A stretch of 64,000 nucleotides of DNA from Carallia brachiata (Eukaryota > Streptophyta > Magnoliopsida > Malpighiales > Rhizophoraceae). Location: contig JADCRB010000068.1 of NCBI GenBank assembly GCA_021464245.1, positions 13,458,022 to 13,522,021 of the forward strand. Reading direction: 5' to 3'. The notes beneath the pieces were generated by a model that saw only the letters and a program-made list of their open reading frames with translations, searched no databases and was not told where the DNA came from. The position numbers and the translations under genes were made by a program. Shown piece by piece: positions 49,111 to 61,923 of this stretch. How positions within the stretch are numbered: position 1 is the stretch's first letter; each line of letters opens with the position of its first letter.

Positions 49111-52100
49111 CCGGGCAGTAGGCATTGAAGCTGGATTCAATTGCCGGGAATCTCTTTGACAACAACACGTCTCCTCTTGGCAAGTTGAGCGTTTGGTTGT
49201 TATAAAACCTCTCCCATTTGAATTTTATCCAATGCGTGAATTAATCAGACCGAAAATTGTAATGAGCCCTAAACAGGGAAAAAGTGGAGAAAAGCATAGA
49301 AGTCACGCAGAAGAGAGGCAGAATCTCCCGATACATGCTAACATATGCAACCACAAATTTCGTTCTAATTCAATTAGTACGTGAAGACCAACATCCAAGC
49401 CCTTGAAAAAGTTGATGTTTGATTTCAAACACATCACACAAAATTATAATCAATTTAAAAGAAACCAAAAGCCAACATATCGAATGCTAGCTGTAGTTGA
49501 TTTTGATATCAACCACTATCAACTGCCAAAAACCAGAAGCAATAGTGATTTGCGAGCTCAAGAAGTTGATCAGTACAAAAGTTGGTGTGAGGCTAAAGCA
49601 CACTGCTGATGGAAATTCATTTCTCTAACACAGCTGATATTTATTATTCAAATATAAAATGAAACGACTTTTTTTTTAACAACTTGAGAAGCAAATAACA
49701 TATCATTGGTAGTGAAAAAGTGCTGATGTGCAAAGAATGCCTTACTCTTTGCACGGTTTCTCATGCAAAAGAAAAATTTGCAAAGTTATGTCTTCTGAAT
49801 GTAGTGGTAGTTTATTTAAAATAGTTGAGATTCTGGGACCACACGTATAATTATATTCTTTTGATTAAAAAAATTCAGACATTTTGTATACTTTGTTGTG
49901 ACTTATAAGATTTCACATTCTCAGAAAGGAATTGTGCTTTGTATGTTATGATTGTTTTTTTTTTTTGAAAATGATATCTTGGCTGGGAAAATGTCTACAT
50001 GCAGTTTGATTGGCTTTTACTGATCATAATTGGACAGTTTGTTGTTGTGATTTTGTAAAAAAAATATCTTACTTGCACTAGGCATTTTGTCTTTTGCATT
50101 TTAGCAGTTGTTTCTTGCAAACTGGGCTGAAATAATAATAGTTTGACAATCTGGGACCGCACTGTTCATTTGAAAACGTTTTCTTGGTTGTTTTCACTGT
50201 TACAATTAAATTATGCAACCGTTGATCCTTTGGATTTTATATTTGTAGCGTAATTAGATGCGACAATATTAAAATTAAAAGGACTATTCGAAGGGGTGGA
50301 ATTGTTGGGGAGAAATACTAAGATTGGAAAGGGAAATGGAACATGAGGATTGATGAATTATGTGGAGGAATTGTTGTTTTACTTACGTCAAGAAAGCTTA
50401 GAAACAAACTTGAACTGTTAACTACTCCTTTTTGTACCCAAAAAAAAACACATTTTGGTTAATCGAGAGGAAACATGGGTTTGCTTGCCCATCCGGCATG
50501 CTCGATCAGCAAAAGTTTCATCTTAATCCTTTGAAAATCAGCCTTGGTTTTGGTTTTTTTAAGGAACAGTTTCTTTGTAGTAAATCTCTTCATGTGCAAA
50601 ATAGTTAGGCCCAATGCCCCACATAAATGCTTAAACTACCGACGTAGAAAGAGTCAATTTCCTCTGTTTTTCCTCAGAAGATGGGAGTAAACAAGTTTGA
50701 AATTTATGCAAATAAGTCTTTCCTAAATTGAAAACCAGCGCCTAAAAATAGCTATAAAATAAGGTTCGTGTAAACTACAGAAATTAATTTTTGGAGAAAA
50801 CTTTTGTTTAACTTCCACCTTTTGTGGCAAAAAAATATCTCCCTCTTTCGTCCAATGGTTTGTTTTTTCTGCAAATCATAGTAAAGTGATCAAACTTTTC
50901 CCTTGGAAATTTTTTTGACCAAACTATTCCGCAAAAAACTTTTCTCTTGGAATTGAATATAGCTTTTTTCGTGGGGCACATGAATTTGCTGCTTATGTCT
51001 GAATAACCATTCACAAGGTCGAGTATGGGCAATTGGCAACTTCCTGGCCCTTGCTTTGTATGGTGTGCTAAGAACAAGAAGTTTTCCAATAATAGAAATA
51101 TGCACCGAACCAATTCCAAGCACACCCATTGGAATTTACTCTTCGTGGACCTTATTTTCAAGAAGGGTTGTACTATACAGTTTAATTTTAAATAGTATTT
51201 AAATAGTTATATATTTCATCTAATGAAATCTAATAGTTTATCTATCTTTTTTTTTGAGTTTTTTTTTTTAGAATTTTAACTATCCAGCAACACACATCAC
51301 TTTTATTATATCTAAGAAATACCATAAAGTATTTCTTTTCCAAAAATTGTTCCGTTATTTTCACTATGATAATAGCCGACAAAAGTATTAAGCTATTACT
51401 TTCATTTTCTTTTTTTTTTTTCCATTAAAAAGTCTGTTAGAGCCTTGAACTATACAATAAAATATTTTTTTTGTATCCTCATAGATCTCCTACTTTATTT
51501 TTAAGATTAAAATTTAAAATTTCGAAAACAAAAGTCCAGCAAATTCTTCTTTTTTTTGGGGGGGGGGGGAACCAACAAATTCTTCAATAATTGACAAACT
51601 ATTACTTTTGTTTTTCTAGTGATGCGTAAACAACAGCTGATACCTTCTACCTAATATTGGTTAAGGGTATTCCGCGGAACCATTCGATTTTCAGCATTCT
51701 ATTGTATTGAGTCGTGTTCATGCCTGTTAGAGCGATCGAAGCGAGCCTGTTTACAAAGGTTTGTCAAGCTACCTAATTTTGTAACCGTGGCCAAAAATGT
51801 TGGGTAAAAAGAGAACTTTTTCTTCAAGCAATTATTTTGGATCTTGTTCTTCTCCAAAAATTGTTTTGGGTCTTTCGGTCAGGTGTTGTTTACCATTCAG
51901 GGTAATTTTTGCGTAGCTCATCCTTTCGTATCAGTTGAAAACAAGTTTTTTAAGTCAATGCTGAAAGATTTTAGAAGAATTAATCAATTTACCAAGCTCT
52001 TATACAATTTTAACTGCTTTTGTGCAATTACGAATTATTTTCAACCTTCCCAATGCCGATTCGGGCTATCCTATTGGAGCGGACGTGACAAACTAACCTA

Positions 52101-52329
52101 GCCACCTAAGCATTTGCCATATTAAGCTCAACTAAAAATTTTGCTTTTTAACACTTACTTCTTACAACCAACACCATAGAGCTCATTTAGACCTACAGAA
52201 TGAAAATTTTGTAATTTACTGATTTGGTATCCCAACTCTTTAAAGTATGATAATTTAATTGAAATTTTTTGATGTGATAAAATTACTACTTGCATAAAAT
52301 TTAATTTAATTCAATTTATCACTTAAAAG
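49111..52329. other. No gene seen with confidence
   Basis: Some less AT-rich stretches suggest old exons: 49120-49200 reads KLDSIAGNLFDNNTSPLGKL; the minus strand at 51129-50890 reads VLGIGSVHISIIGKLLVL and onward. A second minus-strand frame overlaps the latter. No family was recognised and neither has a clear start or splice context. There is a G homopolymer at 51560-51570. Confidence 0.45.
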
Positions 52330-52510
52330 CAGTGTTGTCAAAACCGACCAATTTTTTAATCAGAAAAATTAATAGTTTAAAGTTTAATCAATTCAACTGA
52401 TATTTGAACTGGTAGAACCCATGTTAAATAATCGCTATATATTTATAAAAGTAATAAAAAAATAATATTTATGGATGATGATTGGATGTTAATTTTTTAG
52501 TTTTGAAGAC
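52330..52510. mobile_element. hAT-type MITE fragment
   Basis: Starts CAGTGTTGTCAAAACCGACC, the common hAT-MITE terminus, and continues with sequence like 33720-33870 (repeated GATTGGATGTTAATTTTTTAG-type stretch). The other end was not found, so it is probably truncated. Confidence 0.55.
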
Positions 52511-52659
52511 TTTTTTTTTTAAGGAATAAACAAACAGTCTAAATTAAGAAAATATAAGCTAATATATTTTACTTTTTTTTTTGTCATCAATCACCAAAAA
52601 TATTGTAATACAAATGTTTTACACGTTGGCGCAACCGAACATGGTCTACTTGCCAAAAT

Positions 52660-54480
52660 AATTTGGATGCAGATGGTCATGGAGAAAAATGTGGACCTTG
52701 GATGCATGCTAAGAAGCATGGAAGAAGAGTGCAGAATAGGATCTCAAAGAATAAGGAAAGCACCGTTAGTCAGGATACTGTGGCGTGGGAATCTCAGTTC
52801 AAAATCCTTGGCGATGACGTTGAAGAGGATCATAATCTGGGTAACAATATTGACGGACAGATAAGGCAACCAATTGAAATTCCAAATTCAAAAAGCCGCA
52901 ATCCTAAAATGACGGACAAGGGCATAGATATGGGCAAATCAGTGGCACAGTCAATGGCTAAAGAGCTGGAACAGAAAACTAAGTCTGTGGTGGCAAAAAA
53001 CAAGGCTCCATTAAATAGTGATTATAGATAATAATTCATACTCAAAATACTCAGATTGCAACTACTCATGGAACCCCAGTGGATGCCAGTCTTGCTATTC
53101 AAGAGAAACCGCCGGACGACATGAAGATTCGGTCCTCTTCCTTCTCTGGAAAAGAAACCCGTAAAGTAAGAGCTCACAAAGGTAATCGAGCTCACCCATA
53201 TTCCTCTGTTACTGCTAAGCATGTTCTCGGAGCACAGATCTTGGAGGAAGCTGCCACCTTGAATAATGAGAAGTTGTGCACTGAGGATGCACTTGATCAT
53301 AATTTGGTCGTGCCTTCCTCTCTCCCATTAAATTAATGAGTCTTTTGGTCTGGAACGTTAGGGGAGTGGGTAGAAACGTTTTGCTCGCACTCTTCAAGGT
53401 TTTCTCCATCAGCATAATCCTTGTGTTGCAGCGATTCTTGAGCCAAGAATTAAGTCAGACAAGGCTGGTTCAGTTATTGATTCTTTTAGCTTTAGTGGAG
53501 TTTGCCGGGTGGATCCAAACGGCTATTCCGGAGGTATATGGCTTCTTTGGGATAAGAATCGAATTCAATTGGAAGTAATTTACCAATCCACGCAGGCCAT
53601 TCATGCTGTTGTGATGGAAAAATCCAATCCGTCTTGGCTCCTTTCTTGCATTTATGCTAATCCTAATGATTCAATGCTAGACAAATTGTGGGCAGGTTTC
53701 AAATCAGTTTCTGGCTCCTTAACCTTACCTTGGATGCTCATTGGGGATTTTAATGATATTGGCAACATGACAGAAAAAAGCGGAGGCTCTATTAAAACAG
53801 CCAGACGGTGCAGAGTGTTTCAACAGTATATTGATGACTGTGGTCTCATAGACATGGGGTTTACTGGTCCGAGATTTACTTGGTGGAATAGTAGCAGAAC
53901 AGGCCGGGTAGTCAGAGAAAGAATTGACCGTGCTTTAATGACAGATTCGTGGCAGGTCAAATTCCCGGTAGCGAGATTATTTCATTTGCCACGTATAAAC
54001 TCTAATCACTGCCCTCTTCTTTTCGCCTAGATGAATGTCGTATTGTTGGAAGCAACCAACCTTTCAGGCTTGAAGCTATGTGGATGCTACATTCGGAATT
54101 TGAGGACTTAGTCAATGATGTTTTGCATCAGAATCCTAGTTCAGTCCAGGAGGCTATCTATTCCTTTAAAACTGCAGCAATCTCGTGGAATAAAAATGTT
54201 TTTGGGGACCTATTCCAATGCAAAAGAAGACTGTTGGCTAGATTAGAAGGCCTTCAAAAGTGGATGACTGTATGCGACACCTTATGGCATCGGCAATTGG
54301 AAGCAGATTTATCTGAACAATTTAACAAAATTCTTGACCAAGAGGAGCTCTTCTGGTTCCAGAAATCTAGGAGAGATAAAATTCTTCTTGGAGACCGCAA
54401 CACAAAATTCTTTCACTCTTTTACCTTGCAAAAAGAAGAAGAAATCAAATTAGAGTTCTACGAGATGAATTGCGGAAGAG
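52660..54480 (+). mobile_element. L1-type LINE fragment (ORF1 end, endonuclease, pre-RT)
   Basis: 52663-53031 encodes the end of ORF1 with the plant L1 signature CGPWMHAKKHGRR. The apurinic endonuclease domain starts at 53336 (MSLLVWNVRGVGRN), shifts frame near 53400-53510 and continues 53509-54030 with GYSGGIWLLWDKN, MLIGDFNDI, GPRFTWWN and RERIDRALM, ending in the SNHCPLL motif. Pre-RT linker at 54078-54430 ends LLGDRNTKFFHS. The RT itself is missing after about 54480, where unrelated DNA begins. Multiple frame changes show a dead copy. Confidence 0.92.
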
Positions 54481-56022
54481 CGAGGTTACATGAACCGGGA
54501 GAAATAGGCCGGCAGTGTCCCGAGATGACGTGGACATAAGGGCCCACAATAGAAAATGAATAAAATACGGTGAAATGTGTGGATAATAGAAGAGAGGGAA
54601 TGAAAATTTAAAATTGGAAAAAGGTCAGCTTTTAGAGTTGGGAAAGGGTATAATGGACATTTCGGGGTAAGATATTTTGTTTGGATGGGCACTCGGGAAA
54701 GCAGAAGGGGTGGAGGCAAATGGTGGGATTATAGAGCAAAACTGTTATACAGTAGAGGCGTGGGAAAAAATTGAGAAGAAAAAAAACGAGAAAAAAAAGA
54801 AGAAAGAAAGTGGAATGAGTTAGGGTTGGAGGAGCTGATGGTCAAGCGATGAAGTGAAGTGGACGAGAGGCGCTGTTAATGGAAGGTATGGGAAAAAAAC
54901 TGGAAAAAAAAAATGAAGATTTAGCAATGGAAAGGTGAAAGAGGCGAAGGTTTTTAGTTGTTGGGTTTCTTCAAATGTTTAATTTGTTGAAAAAAAATGG
55001 GTTTTAAGGATGAGATGTTAATGGGTGGGAGGTATTTGGTAGCGAGGGAAATTATTGAGTGCATGAGGGGGGTGCGTGGAATTTCTGCTTTAAATGTATT
55101 TATTTTTTGATAATTAACATTAAATTTATATCTTGAGTATTTGTTTATGGGTTGAATCTTTGCAATAGATGATGGGTTCTATGGGTGCTTTTTCGTGGGT
55201 TGTGATTGAGAAAATAAACCAATTTGGTAGTTATCAATTTGGTGCTGTTAGTCCAAGAAGTATCCTGGCAAAACACTAAGGACGATTTGTGGGTTGTCAT
55301 GGATGGCAATGTGATTTGATTTTCATCCTCATTTTATTTCCCCTGGGTGTTACTATTCCATTTTACTAGGTTGTGTTGCATGCTTATTGCTTTTTACTTG
55401 AGCTGCTGTATAGCAATTGGGACTTGGGAGAGGAGATTGGAAAATGAAGCTAAGACTTAGAGCTCTCTGTGTATATGCAATTGATTTGGGTTGTCAAATT
55501 TGCGTGGACATTTTCGCTTTTGAAATCTTCTAATTTCTTGTCTTTTTTAATTAAACTGCCCTATTGAATTGCTGAATAGAGTGACAAAAAAATTGGGATC
55601 TCTACAAAACGATCTTTGCTCAAAATTAGGACACATGTGACTTTTTAGGTACGGTAGTGTTTTTATTTTTCTTTTTAGTTTTGTTAGACAATAAGGATCA
55701 TAAACTTGTATTCACTAGTGAGACAATTAATCAAGAACAGTAAGTGATATTAATGTTTCTGCACCTAGTAATGTGAGTTCTTAATGTTCGATGTTAATTG
55801 CATTATTGAAACATAAAAAAAAATTGATTTTTAGAGACTAAGAAAATAGTTGCTGATGAATTTTTTTTTTGTACTGGGAAAAGAGAAGTCAGATTGGGAG
55901 TAAAGTTGCCAATGTAGCATGTTTGTTTCAATGTTTGATTAATTTTTAAATGTTTATTATTTCCCTCAAATGGATTAATTGAGGATTGCAGGTGAGCGAA
56001 GGGATTAATAGAGAAGACGAAC
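54481..56022. other. Purine-rich leader upstream of the HMG/Ulp1-like gene
   Basis: 54540-54960 is strongly purine-rich (GGGAAAGGGTATAATGG, runs of GAAAAAAAAG) and then turns AT-rich. No coding region. Position and composition fit a 5' untranslated and intron region of the downstream gene. Confidence 0.4.
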
Positions 56023-59000
56023 ATGGCTCGAGGTGTAGGTGCAAAGCAAAAAATGAAACGAAAAAGCAGCGGCAGCAGATACAGTTTGCATGGATGGAGG
56101 AAAAACTTCTAAGCATTGCAAAAGGCGAATTAAGGCACAGGAATGAGTGACATGGGTACGACAGCGAAGAGAGTCTGCATATAATATTTTTCAGTAAGCT
56201 TGCTAAATTGAATAGATTACTGGATAGAAGGATAATATAGAGTATTTTGATGAAATATGTAAGGTTTTGATATTTGATATGCCTCGTGTTAATAAACAGA
56301 AAGTGGTATATGCAAAAGGCAAAAGAAGCTGGCAAAAGCAAGCCAAATATTTGCAATGTGAGTAATTAGTTAATTATTTGTCATTGGTTTACTCTTAATT
56401 GTACTTGCAATAGGAGTATGCAATATTAAAAAACTGCTAAAATAATTTTGTGCTATGGACAGAAGGAATTTGCGAATGAAGTTGCTAAAGCATGGAGTGA
56501 GCTAGACGTCGAAGCAAGGAAAACATTTGAGAATGAAGCAGCAAAGCTTAAACGCGTTGAAGGAGGAAAAAAGGTTGTGAGTTTGTTTGAATTTTTTCTG
56601 AAAACATTTTGAAATATTATTCATGAAAATATTTAAATATGATCACCGCTATCATGCGTTAATGTTATTGGAAATGTAAAGAGCCACATAAACTGCGTGG
56701 GGGATACATAAAAGTGCAATGCTCATTACTGGTAATTTTGCCATATGTGAAATAAAAATAGTTGTTTATTGTCATTGAGTTGAAGGAAAGGAAAGAAGAA
56801 TCAAGAAATTTATTTATTTTATGTACTGATGTTGATGGGTTTTTTGTTTTAGATTGGGCTAGTACTGAATGGTCAGTATATAAAGGGAGACTTTATAAAT
56901 GTTGCAAATTTTCAAAGTTAATCGATGTGGTTTCCAAAATCTGACTGTTTGATTAAATAACGTGTTCAAATAGAAGTTGACATGAAGGTAAACATATGAA
57001 ATATTTGTATAAATGTTAATTGATGTTGTTGCAGGGCTCTTTTACTTCAAGGTGTTGTCCACAACAAATAATCAGGTTTGTAAGGGATTTAGGAAAGAGA
57101 GGAAAAATGAAGGAGCTTATTAATGAGATGGGCTTCGAGTCATTTATTCAGGTCAATTGTGGAAATATGCCGAAGGAATTTATATTAGCCTTAGTGAGTA
57201 ACTTCGATCCATTTAAATGTGAGCTGCAAGCGCGGGGTGAGCGTAAGGTCATATCTACTGAGGATGTTGTAGAAATATTAGGCATTCCGAACGGAGATGA
57301 TAATTTGCCAAATGACCCCATAGGTGGGATAGAAGTTGCAAAGGGGATGTTGAAGATTGCAAAAATTGAGGCTAGCAAGAAGGCTAAAGAGAAAGGAAAA
57401 GCTATTGGTAGTGCTTGGAAGCATTTGGTGACAAGTAAGAATGAAAGACCTAATTTCAAAGCCATCAAACTTGTGTTGGAAAGTAATGAAGTGGAGGATA
57501 GTATAAGGAAGCAAGCGTTCTTGATTCTAGCCTTGGGTTCAGTATTATGCCCAACCTCGTCCCAATTCCCATCTCCTAGACTTTATAATGCCATAGTTGG
57601 TGTAGGAAATGTGAGAAGGTTTAAATGGGGAGAATTTGTGTTGGATTGGTTATGTGATGAGGTAAGCGCCTTCAACTTTGGGGAGCGACAAAGAAATGCA
57701 GCTATGGGCAAGCAGAGCCTGGGTGGTTGCCTACTATTGTTGATGGTAAGATATGCATTTATAATTTTCATAGGTGAATTGAATTGATTGGTGTATGCTT
57801 AATTGTAATTATGTTGTGTAGCTATTTTTCTTTGAGAGGTTTCCACTAAAAAAAAGTGACAAACGACCTCAACACGAGCATCCTCTTAAGTTTTGGAATA
57901 AGCAGAGAATTAGTCACCGACTGAAAATGGAAGCGAAATACACAAGCTTTAATCCAAAAGAGGTATAACTGTTGCATAAATGTTGAAAAACTTATTGTTA
58001 TTATATAATAAGCAATTAGGTGTATTGGTAGTGGCGAAATTGAAATTCGATGTGTTATGTTTCAGGGAGTTGGGCTACATGCATCTTACTACGAGCTGTG
58101 GGTGAATAGAAGTGATGGACCTGGCGACAAATTAGATACTGGAAAGGTATATGTAACGTCACAGTTTTGGTGTTATCTCATCCATACTATTATGTGTAAT
58201 ATCAATTATTGGGATACAAGCTAGGAAGACTAGGGAGAAGAAATAACTAAAAATTTACTTTCAAAGTAGGAAGACTCGAGAAAAAAAATGATTTATTGCT
58301 TAATACATTAAAGGTGCATGGGTCATTTCAAATGTTTTGAAAATTGCGAATTTAAGAGAATTAGTTTCATAAATAACAGTACTCGCTCTAATCCATGTGT
58401 GTGACATACAATAAGCAAGATTTGCGTTAACATAAGTTATTGTATCTAGTTATGCTATTGTGTAAAATACCGATTGTGGAACAAAAAAATAAGTTGAAGG
58501 CAGAATTTGGTGACACATTGTGAATTTTGAAATTGTATAGTGTTTGTTTCATATATTAAAGTAGTCATTGTAATTAATTTTTTTATCCCACAGAATTTGA
58601 AGCTGACTTCAAGCCTGTTGTTTATTTCAAAATATTAGGTATTTCACAAGGCAAGTATTTATTGTAGGGTTGCAGCAAGTTTGTTGAAATCGCCAAGTCA
58701 TTGATGGAGAAGCACATGGAAGCATTCAGTCACGAATTGGGTCAGCAAATTGGAGACATAAATGGCCAGAAGAAAAAACGCAGGCAGCGTTCCGAGACAG
58801 CCGATGTGGATCCACATGTAGCTAAAATGCCAAGAAGGCCGAAGCATTCTGCAGCTGAAGGCTATAGAAAAGCCGAAAGTGTAGGTAGTGAAAATGTAAT
58901 GCATAGTGAAGAAAGTAAAGGTACAATGTGATATATAAGCTTTAGGTAGTTATAATAATGTGAAAGCATTGAATTTAACGATTTATGTTTATACATTTAA

Positions 59001-61249
59001 ACATCAGTGGAGCTCTCCCTGAAGATGAAAATAGTGAAGCTGAATGGAATGGCAAGCTATAAGCTAGGAGAGGTGGATGGAGATGGACAGACTAAAGGTG
59101 GGCGCAATGAAGGATCTGCAAATAGCATGAGCAGTACTGGGGGACTGATAGGTGATGCCAATGATGAAGTGAAAAGCAACTTGGTGTTCAAAGGCCGCAT
59201 GGAAAGCAAACGTGCGATTTCAACGGAAGTAGGGGAGGACAAGATGAAGATTGTGAATTTAGTCGAATGCAACAAAGGAAAAATCACAAATGCCGATGAA
59301 GTCATCTCGAGATGCACGACCCCAGCTCCGTGTCTTCAAAAGACACCTAATGCTTCACATAAAGCTCCTTCATGGCCATCACGTAAGTTAATAATTGCAA
59401 ACAAAAGTCACTTTATTAGAAATAGTTAAATGCAATTAGCAACGCCAAGTGCACTTGCAGGACCCATGACCAGGGCCTTGCGAGCTAACTGAATTTGGCT
59501 GTGCGCGAGGCATTGTTCATGGATAGAGCAACCAAAACCGAGAGGCCTGCAGATAGGGTGAGCGAAGGTAGTTCTTCGGATGGACTTTTCAGTGATGGCA
59601 ACAAGGCATAGGAATGGTAACCACAATATCGATTCGAGCATTCAATGCAGATGAGAAAAACTATATTATTGGGCAACTAGGCCTAAGGTTCGGGGAGAAA
59701 CTGAAAAGTGAGTATAAAACCCATATGTCTTGATTGTTATATAGGTGTTAATGAATAAAATTGTGGACTTTATATTTCATAGGAGTGCATGTATTCAGTG
59801 TAAGCACCGATAGTAATCAATAAAAATTTGTTGTGAAGTCCATTGGTGGTCAGCTTTGGAAAGGGATTGGCCTTGTTTCGCGATGATTGTCGATGCTTGG
59901 CACCGCGCCAATGTATTTCAAATATTGTGAGTTTATTGCATACAATACTGAGTTAAGTTTGACTTGAAATGGCTGGTCAATTATAATAATATAAATTTTA
60001 ACTTACATATATGTGTGGTGTGGACAGGTGATGGATTTTTTTGCTGCACTTCTTAATCGGCGAGAAGACAATGCTAGTGGGAGCCGCAAGCATTACTTCA
60101 GTCCAATTTTCTCGGTAAAGAATTGTTATATACTAAGGGGTGACAACCATGGTTTGAGTCATTTGATATGTTCATAATTTGTCTGGGCATTTGCTATACT
60201 ACTAGAGATTGTTGCAATTCTTCAATTGTTGCTTTCCAATTGCTAAAGACATTTGTAAGAGACATTTCGTGTTGATAAATTGCAGTCCACTATTGTTGCG
60301 AACGCTGGGGGTGACAAGAACGCAGGAATTAAGGCAGTGCAGTTTAATGCATCATCACATCAACGTAAGATTTCAGAGAAGCAGCTTGGTTACTCTCTGC
60401 TTAGTTGTCACATGGTATGTGGCAGGTTTGTCAATGAATTTTTTTTTCTTCTTATCAGCAGTCCATCTTCTAGCATATTACCATATTTGCTTCCTAAGTG
60501 CGCTTGTCTTGGTGTAGATGTTTATTCCCATTCTCTACAAGGAGCATTGGTATTTATTTGTTTTAAATTGAATGCCAAGCGGGTTGATGTTATGGATTCT
60601 GATGCATATTCACGCATTGATGATAGGGTGCTGTTAGAAGAGAATGTGGTAAAACTTGCTTTGATTTATACATTTTCTTTTAAAGTTGTGTTTTGTTGTC
60701 TTTATGATGGTTCATATGTACAAGTCATATGTCTCATGTATCTTAAACTCAAACTGAGTGGATGTAGGTATATGTGATGACCGAGGTGTTTACTTATTTA
60801 GCTGGAAAGGAGTTTTCTGTAAAGGACTACAAGCATGAATTGGTGTGCCACAACAAGAATAAGTGTGCAATTATACATTTATCCTATTTTAAATGTTTTG
60901 GTATGCACATGTAGTAATGACTCCGGTGTGTATTGCAGCTATGACTGTGGATTGTTTGTGATGAAGATCATGGAGTTATGGGATGGGGAATGCATGGTTG
61001 ATTTTGATCCGAAGGTAGTCATTGATGATTTTAGTTTTGTGGTTATAATTTGCAAGTAGTTTGTTTGTCATTGGGTATAGTGCGTTTGCCTAATACTACT
61101 ACTACTGGCACCTAAATTGTGACAAATTTATTTCCCTTATGCAGACACTTCCTGCTAAGTTCAGAATGGAGTATGCAATTAACTGGCTTTGCAATCCAGC
61201 GAACAACTATCGCGGTGCTACCAGAAAGTTGGCAGGTCTGAAGCATTAG
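56023..61249 (+). pseudogene. Multi-exon gene: HMG-box-like N-part, plant repeat-gene domain, Ulp1-type SUMO protease-like C-part
   Basis: Exons judged from splice sites: 56023-56109 (MARGVGAKQKMKRKSSGS), ~56300-56355 and ~56462-56572 (KEFANEVAKAWSELDVEARK, HMG-box-like), 57035-57745 (domain typical of Ulp1-bearing plant genes: MGFESFIQVNCGNMPKEF...EDVVEILGIPNGDDN), 57822-57962, 58066-58146, 58668-58920 (basic KKKRRQR), 59008-59382, then decayed pieces from 59461. The protease part has KEHWYLFVL (His codon 60544-60546), VMDSD (Asp 60595-60597) and SYDCGLFVMK (Cys 60946-60948), the C48 triad. It ends at TAG 61249. Breaks: TAA at 56110 in exon 1, stops near 59490 and 59815, and a 1-bp loss near 60569 between His and Asp. 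Such genes are often spread by transposons in plants. No terminal repeats were found here. Confidence 0.75.
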
Positions 61250-61798
61250 GTTGACCCAGCAGCCATTAATTTTATGGTTGATACAAACTATAGCTAGTTT
61301 GTGGTCCTTCTGATAATGTAGTATGACACTATTTTTTGGGAGCATCCACCTTCATAATTTTGGTAACTGAGTAATAGAAGTTAGTTGTTTCGAGAAAGAT
61401 GTAGATGCAAGTGCGTGCTAGTTTGTAGCAGTAACAGTTTTGTTCCCAATGTATGACTTGAACCAAGGCCGACGACTAAATACAGTAATTTTAACAATAA
61501 TACTTAATAGTATCTTAAACTTTTTAAATATTACATTAAATTATAACTTTGGAAAAAAAAATACATTCGTAAAAAGGTCCAAAATTTTTTGCGGGAATAT
61601 GAGCAACACGATAAACTTCAATTACTTTTCTATAGAAATGTGTTTATAGTAAAAAAAAATTATTTTTACTGCCACATTGCTACTGTTTACACAGTAGCAA
61701 GTAAAGAAACAATAAAATAAAGCATTATGTAGTTTTTTGTTTCCTATTAGTAAATTTAGTCCATTTACGTGGGTTGGGTAAAATGGGTCGAGTGTTTG

Positions 61799-61923
61799 TC
61801 CCGGGATAAACCGCGCTTGTTATTTTTTAAACCGTAACTGAAATTTTTGAAACGTTAAAAAAATAAGTGTTTCAAAAATATCAGTTGCGGTTTCAAAAAT
61901 AATAGACGCGGTTTATCCCGGGA
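61799..61923. repeat. Near-perfect foldback hairpin (55-bp arms)
   Basis: Arms 61799-61853 and 61869-61923 are inverted copies with a handful of mismatches around a 15-base loop. Each arm's outer end is the palindrome TCCCGGGA followed by TAAACCGCG. It could be a foldback or MITE core, or give a long RNA hairpin. Weak further inverted similarity outside (GTGGGTTGGGTA against GGTGGGCCGGTA) suggests a slightly larger element. Confidence 0.85.

Noticed and set aside
50808..51161. Minus-strand open frame of 117 codons
   Set aside because: Overlaps a second open frame, no recognisable family, no clear start context; kept only as a remark in the gap entry.
54481..61400. Complete Mutator or CACTA element around the Ulp1-like gene
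   Set aside because: No terminal inverted repeats or target duplication could be paired; the hairpin at 61799-61923 has no partner upstream.
61799..61923. CRISPR array or microRNA gene
   Set aside because: Only one inverted pair, no spaced direct repeats, and no mature miRNA family recognised; eukaryotic context excludes CRISPR.
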